Below, in pieces: positions 7,012 to 10,198 of a stretch of 10,198 nucleotides of DNA (the first letter of the stretch is position 1; every line of letters starts with the position of its first letter). This DNA comes from Candidatus Omnitrophota bacterium (GTDB lineage Bacteria; Hinthialibacterota; Hinthialibacteria; Hinthialibacterales; JAKPRU01): contig JAKPRU010001164.1 of the NCBI GenBank assembly GCA_029557025.1, positions 1-10,198 of the forward strand, given 5' to 3'. A model generated the notes under the pieces. That model was given only the letters and a program-made list of their open reading frames with translations, was not told the DNA's origin and did not search any database. The position numbers were made by a program, and so were the translations under genes.

Positions 7012-8208
7012 TCAGGAATGGCGTCCCACAAAAGATTTTATTCTCTCCATGGCCTTGCGCAGGGCTTCCATCGAGCTGGCATAGGAGCATCGGATATGCC
7101 CCTCGCCGCACTCTCCGAAAGCCGTTCCCGGAACAACGGCCACTTTTTCCTCTTTGAGCAGGCCCAGTGCGAATTCCTCCGAGGTAAGGCCTGTCCCGCG
7201 AATGTCCGGAAAAACATAAAACGCCCCTTTCGGTTCCACGGTCGGAAGGCCCATCTCGTTGAGCGCGTGGGTCACATACCTTCGACGCCGGTCATATTCC
7301 CGTTTCATGGCAAGGGCCGCCTCCTCCCCGTGTTCCAGGGCCTCGATGGCGGCCAGCTGGTCGATAGTGGATGTACACATGATGCTGTACTGATGGATCT
7401 TATTCATGGCCGCGATAATATCCGCGGGCGCGAGGGCAAATCCCAGCCGCCAGCCGGTCATCGCCCACGCTTTCGAGAATCCATGAAGCAGGATAAGGCG
7501 ATCCCGGATTTCCGAAGCTGTGCAAAAAGAAAGAGGTTCCTCATCATAACTCAGAGGAACATAAACCTCGTCCGAAACCAGCAGCAGATCATATTCGAGC
7601 ACGACATTCACAATTTTGTCGAATGTCGATCGGTCCAGAGCCGCACCGGTCGGGTTGTTCGGGAAATTGATCATCAGCATTTTGGTGCGGGGAGTGATGG
7701 CGGCTTCGATGGCCGATTGAGTGGGAAGGAACCGGTTCGCCGCGTAGCAATAGACCGGAACCGGCACACCGCCTGCCATGGTCACCATGGGCGCGTAAGA
7801 AACAAAGGATGGTTGCAGCACAATGGCCTCGTCGCCCGGCTCCAGCACCGCCCGGCAGGCCAGGTCAATCGCTTCGCTCCCGCCCACTGTCACCAGGATT
7901 TCGCTCTGCGGGTTGTACTCGACCCCGAATTGCTGCCGGATAAACTGGCTGATCGCTTTCCGCAGAGGGGTCATTCCCTGATTGGCGGTATAGGAGGTCC
8001 ATCCGGTTTCCAGAGCGTGGATGCCGGCCTCACAAATATGCCAGGGTGTGACAAAATCCGGTTCGCCTACACCCAAGGAAATCACACCGGGTGTCTCGGC
8101 AACAATATCGAAGAATCTCCGGATTCCCGAAGGAGGCAGGTCTTGCACTTTTTGAGCAACCCGCCGCTTTTCCAGGTTTTGAGCATAAAGGATCGGCTGT
8201 GTACTCAT
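7012..8208 (-). CDS. Class I/II PLP-dependent aminotransferase, AlaT/aspartate-type
   Basis: A 398-aa protein of normal length for fold-type I aminotransferases. NFPNNPTG is at 181-188, with the second N pairing with the cofactor. SDEVY (212-216) supplies the aspartate that binds the pyridine nitrogen and the tyrosine that binds O3'. SKAW (245-248) holds the Schiff-base lysine K246. GWRLGF has R254 for the phosphate. R373 (HIRCSYA) binds the substrate carboxylate. All required residues are present, so it should be active, moving amino groups between an amino acid and a 2-oxo acid in the cytoplasm. Its ATG overlaps the stop of the upstream Lrp/AsnC gene by four bases (ATGA), so the two are almost certainly one transcript with coupled translation. 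Regulator-aminotransferase pairs of this kind include alaR-alaT (yugG-yugH) of Bacillus. Aspartate or aromatic substrates are equally possible from sequence alone. Confidence 0.92.
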   Translation of the reverse strand: MSTQPILYAQNLEKRRVAQKVQDLPPSGIRRFFDIVAETPGVISLGVGEPDFVTPWHICEAGIHALETGWTSYTANQGMTPLRKAISQFIRQQFGVEYNPQSEILVTVGGSEAIDLACRAVLEPGDEAIVLQPSFVSYAPMVTMAGGVPVPVYCYAANRFLPTQSAIEAAITPRTKMLMINFPNNPTGAALDRSTFDKIVNVVLEYDLLLVSDEVYVPLSYDEEPLSFCTASEIRDRLILLHGFSKAWAMTGWRLGFALAPADIIAAMNKIHQYSIMCTSTIDQLAAIEALEHGEEAALAMKREYDRRRRYVTHALNEMGLPTVEPKGAFYVFPDIRGTGLTSEEFALGLLKEEKVAVVPGTAFGECGEGHIRCSYASSMEALRKAMERIKSFVGRHS

Positions 8209-8696
8209 GGCGTCACCGGCATTCTATGGACTTTCTCCTCTCCCTCCAGCAAGACTCCCAGCTCTTTGTATTTTTTCAACATAAAGCGCGTTGCGGTGCC
8301 TCGGACATTCTCCAGGGTCGCCAGCTTGTCGATCACAAACTGGGCGATCTCTTTCATGGTTTTTCCTTCGATAATCACCAGGAGATCATAACTGCCCGAC
8401 ATGAGGTATACCGCACGAACTTCGGGGAATCGGTAAATCCGTTCGGCGACTCGGTCAAACCCATAACCCCGTTCGGGCGTGACACAGACCTCGATGACAC
8501 AGGAGATACGGTCCGTGTGGACCCGTTCCTGATTGACAATGGCCTTATATCCCAGAATGGTTCCGTTCGCCTCCAGATCGGCGATCCGTTTACGGACCTC
8601 GGCGGGATCGGCGCCGAGCATAGCCGCAACGTCCTCGGGGGAGATTCGCGCATCGCGCTCCAGGATTTCCAGGATTTCAAAATCTTTGTTCAGCAT
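8205..8696 (-). CDS. Lrp/AsnC-family transcriptional regulator
   Basis: A 163-aa protein. The frame stays open upstream to 9452, but ATG 8696 has AAGGAA (8705-8710) 8 bases before it and gives the usual N-terminus (MLNKDFEILEILERDARI). Residues 16-55 are the winged helix-turn-helix (ISPEDVAAMLGADPAEVRKRI... then GTILGYKAIVN). Residues about 61-140 are the ligand-binding RAM domain, with the conserved VYLMSGSYDLLVII strand at 96-109. The last 20 residues are a charged tail. Such proteins form octamers or dimers that sense amino acids and control nearby metabolism genes. Here the target is probably its own transcript, including the aminotransferase whose ATG overlaps its stop. The divergent gap with rdgB holds a small inverted repeat that could be the operator. 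Confidence 0.9.
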   Translation of the reverse strand: MLNKDFEILEILERDARISPEDVAAMLGADPAEVRKRIADLEANGTILGYKAIVNQERVHTDRISCVIEVCVTPERGYGFDRVAERIYRFPEVRAVYLMSGSYDLLVIIEGKTMKEIAQFVIDKLATLENVRGTATRFMLKKYKELGVLLEGEEKVHRMPVTP

Positions 8697-8715
8697 AATT
8701 CCGGTTCCTTGTGAA

Positions 8716-8734
8716 AGAATCGCTCGGTGATTCT
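8716..8734. promoter_or_regulatory. Possible operator: 6-bp inverted repeat in the divergent gap
   Basis: AGAATC (8716-8721) and GATTCT (8729-8734) are perfect inverted arms around a 7-base spacer, just upstream of the Lrp/AsnC ribosome site. Lrp-family autoregulators bind short palindromes in this position, so it is a candidate site. It is short enough to arise by chance. The rest of the 204-base gap (8697-8900) shows no clear promoter elements to me. Confidence 0.3.
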
Positions 8735-8900
8735 GTGATGCTACCTGCAACATCAAACCTGATAGGATATCAATAGCGCAGCATTCCAGCAAGAATGAAT
8801 GGGAGGCATCTGGCGGAAGATCCTGGTAAATTGTTTGCTTACCCGGCAATCCTGTCAGGACATGACAGAGACAGCAGAAATCTCGCTCAAAGGTCCTCTG

Positions 8901-9521
8901 ATGAAAACACTGGTTCTCGCCACACGTAATCGAAAAAAGGAAAAGGAGATGGTTGATCTGCTGGCCGGTCTTGGGTGGGAGACCCGCTGCTTGGCGGATT
9001 TCCCGGATGCTCCCGATGTAGTCGAGGACGGGGCGACCTTTCTTGAGAATGCGCGGAAGAAGGCTGTTGAGATTTCTTTGTTCACTCATACCCTGGCGCT
9101 CGCGGATGATTCCGGCCTGGCGGTGGATGCGTTGGGTGGAGCGCCCGGAGTGCATTCGGCGCGGTATGCCGCCGCCGAAGGGAAACCGAATACGGATGAA
9201 GAAAACCGCCTGCGTCTGCTCCGCGAAATGGAGGGGGTTCCTCCGGAAAAGCGAACGAGCCGGTTCATCTGCGCCGCGGTGATCGCCTCCGAGGGTAAGG
9301 TTCTGTTTGAAACGGAGCAGACTGTGGACGGTCTGATTACATGCGAGCCTCGCGGGACAGGTGGATTCGGCTATGATCCGCTGTTTTTTTATCCTCCTTT
9401 TGGGGCAACATTCGCGGAGGTCCCCATCGAGCGGAAACATGCGGTCAGCCATCGGGGGAAGGCGTTGGCGGAAGTGAGGAAGTTTTTAATTGGAGATTGT
9501 CAATTGCGGATTGTGGATTGA
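8901..9521 (+). CDS. rdgB: XTP/dITP diphosphatase (RdgB/HAM1 family)
   Basis: A 206-aa protein that hydrolyses non-canonical purine triphosphates (XTP, ITP, dITP) to monophosphate and pyrophosphate, keeping them out of DNA and RNA; cytoplasmic and Mg-dependent. All family motifs are present in order: LATRNRKKEKEM at 6-17 (triphosphate binding), EDGATFLENARKKA at 42-55, ADDSGLAVDALGGAPG at 68-83 followed by HSARYA with the metal-binding acids, GTGGFGYDPLFF at 152-163, then KHAVSHRGKAL at 179-189. The frame also opens upstream from 8799, but ATG 8901 fits the family N-terminus (MKTLVLATRN) and has AAAGG 7 bases before it. The last residues (IGDCQLRIVD) go past the usual end and are encoded by a short repeat-like sequence. 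It is divergent from the Lrp/AsnC gene and lies 58 bases before a Tat-exported reductase. Confidence 0.95.
   Translation: MKTLVLATRNRKKEKEMVDLLAGLGWETRCLADFPDAPDVVEDGATFLENARKKAVEISLFTHTLALADDSGLAVDALGGAPGVHSARYAAAEGKPNTDEENRLRLLREMEGVPPEKRTSRFICAAVIASEGKVLFETEQTVDGLITCEPRGTGGFGYDPLFFYPPFGATFAEVPIERKHAVSHRGKALAEVRKFLIGDCQLRIVD
9492..9520. repeat. Short GGATTG-type direct repeats forming the 3' end of rdgB
   Basis: GGAGATTG (9492-9499), GGATTG (9508-9513) and GGATTG (9515-9520) are clustered with a CAATTG box at 9501-9506. They encode the last residues and part of the stop of rdgB. They look like a fragment of the small CAATTG/GATTG-rich intergenic repeats seen at gene ends in many genomes. 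Confidence 0.35.
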
Positions 9522-9579
9522 CCGGATGCCCCGGCAGGGCCATGATCGTAGAAGAACACAGCCCGTGAGGAGATCGACC

Positions 9580-10198
9580 ATGTTCGATGGTGCGCACACA
9601 CGGCGGACCTTTCTGAAAGGCGCGACGGCTTTCGGTGGCTCGGTCGCTTTCGGGGGATTAGCTTTGCCGACATGGGGAGACACAGCGCCGATCCCATCGC
9701 GCCTGTTGGGGAAAACCGGGATGTCTGTGCCGGTATTCGGGATTGGAACCGCGTCCCTGGGCTATCACACCTCCCCCGCCGAATCTCAAAAAATCATCGA
9801 AACGGCGCTCGACTTGGGTGCGACCTTTCTCGATACCGCCTACAGCTACGGCCATGCGCAAAAAGACATCGGTCGGGCAATAAAACACCGTCGCAGCGAG
9901 GCATTCCTCGCAACGAAGGTCCACACAAGCGATGGGACCACCACCCGATTGCAGCTGGAGGAAAGCCTGCGGCTGCTTGGAACGGATTATGTGGACCTGG
10001 TGCATATCCACAGCGCCGGGATGCTGGATCCGGAAAGAGTGCTGGGACCGGGCGGAGCGCTGGGGGCGTTGCTTGCAGCGAAAAAGAACGGGGCAGCGCG
10101 CGCGATCGGATTTACGGCACATCATTGCTCGAATGTGTTGTTCGATATTTTGGAAACCGATTCCATGGATGCTGTGATGGTTCCCGTGAACGACCTGG
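9580..10198 (+). CDS. Tat-exported aldo/keto reductase (3' end beyond window)
   Basis: ATG 9580 has GAGGAG (9567-9572) 7 bases upstream; 206 residues are visible and the frame is open at the window edge. The leader TRRTFLKG (residues 7-14) followed by a glycine/alanine hydrophobic stretch is a Tat signal, so the enzyme is folded and loaded with cofactor before export. The catalytic tetrad of aldo/keto reductases is present: D85 and Y90 (FLDTAYSYG), K113 (ATKVH) and H144 (DLVHIH). These enzymes reduce carbonyls with NADPH in a (beta/alpha)8 barrel. The cofactor-binding C-terminal part lies beyond the window. Export of an NADPH enzyme is unusual but recurrent in Tat-tagged reductases of Planctomycetota-like bacteria. 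It follows rdgB by 58 bases on the same strand, with its own ribosome site and no evident functional link to rdgB. Confidence 0.9.
   Translation, partial: MFDGAHTRRTFLKGATAFGGSVAFGGLALPTWGDTAPIPSRLLGKTGMSVPVFGIGTASLGYHTSPAESQKIIETALDLGATFLDTAYSYGHAQKDIGRAIKHRRSEAFLATKVHTSDGTTTRLQLEESLRLLGTDYVDLVHIHSAGMLDPERVLGPGGALGALLAAKKNGAARAIGFTAHHCSNVLFDILETDSMDAVMVPVNDL

Noticed and set aside
6996..7013. GACCT/AGGTC hairpin at the end of the aminotransferase as a terminator
   Set aside because: The stem is only 5 bp, overlaps the stop codon and is not followed by a T-run in the direction of transcription.
6958..8391. A 477-codon plus-strand frame opposite the aminotransferase
   Set aside because: The minus-strand gene has every aminotransferase motif. 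The plus frame lacks domain-like texture, has no good ribosome site and is the expected antisense shadow in high-GC DNA.
8782..8797. CATTC/GAATG inverted repeat as a second operator in the divergent gap
   Set aside because: The arms are only 5 bp and do not match the better palindrome at 8716-8734.
8697..9452. Upstream extension of the Lrp/AsnC frame on the minus strand
   Set aside because: It overlaps rdgB in antisense, and the ribosome site and family N-terminus both place the start at 8696.
9528..9540. GCCC/GGGC hairpin after rdgB as a terminator
   Set aside because: The stem is 4 bp with no T-run, and the next gene is close on the same strand.

Overview
The window looks like chromosomal DNA from a Gram-negative, uncultured-type bacterium. 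The signs are two exported proteins with twin-arginine (Tat) leaders on enzyme-like folds, a GspK-like secretion protein, a secreted protein with a probable carbohydrate-binding fold, and moderately high GC. This style is common in Planctomycetota, Hydrogenedentota and similar phyla, but no marker here fixes the phylum, so the placement is inference.

Layout, left half (+ strand). Positions 3-941 hold the 3' part of a GspK-like minor pseudopilin gene. A 16-bp imperfect hairpin (981-1057) lies in the gap before a secreted two-domain protein (1140-2369). Positions 2452-3877 are a decayed locus. Its first part is an exported or membrane-anchored helical-repeat-like protein, broken by a frameshift right after the start and by an in-frame amber codon. 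It runs out of frame into a MepA-like (LAS/M74) zinc peptidase domain, whose two metal motifs are themselves split by a frameshift in a G6 run. Next come an intact secreted beta-propeller-like protein (3902-4882) and a truncated paralogue of it (4898-5137).

Right half. On the minus strand lie a Tat-exported protein resembling L-fucose isomerase-type sugar isomerases (5233-6885), a class I/II aminotransferase (7012-8208) and an Lrp/AsnC regulator (8205-8696). The regulator is upstream of the aminotransferase and overlaps it by four bases (ATGA), as in regulator-aminotransferase pairs such as alaR-alaT of Bacillus. Divergent from the regulator, on the plus strand, are rdgB (8901-9521), the nucleotide-pool sanitising pyrophosphatase, and a Tat-exported aldo/keto reductase (9580 to the window end, 3' truncated).

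How it fits together. The left half concerns the cell envelope and secretion and carries several broken or duplicated genes, so it looks evolutionarily unstable. The right half is ordinary amino-acid and nucleotide housekeeping plus Tat-exported redox or sugar-type enzymes. I see no CRISPR array, transposase, tRNA or rRNA. No intergenic gap exceeds about 205 bases. I found no convincing new defence or mobile system. The best leads are the hairpin, the broken helical-repeat/peptidase locus with intact catalytic motifs in two frames, and the Tat-exported isomerase-like protein.
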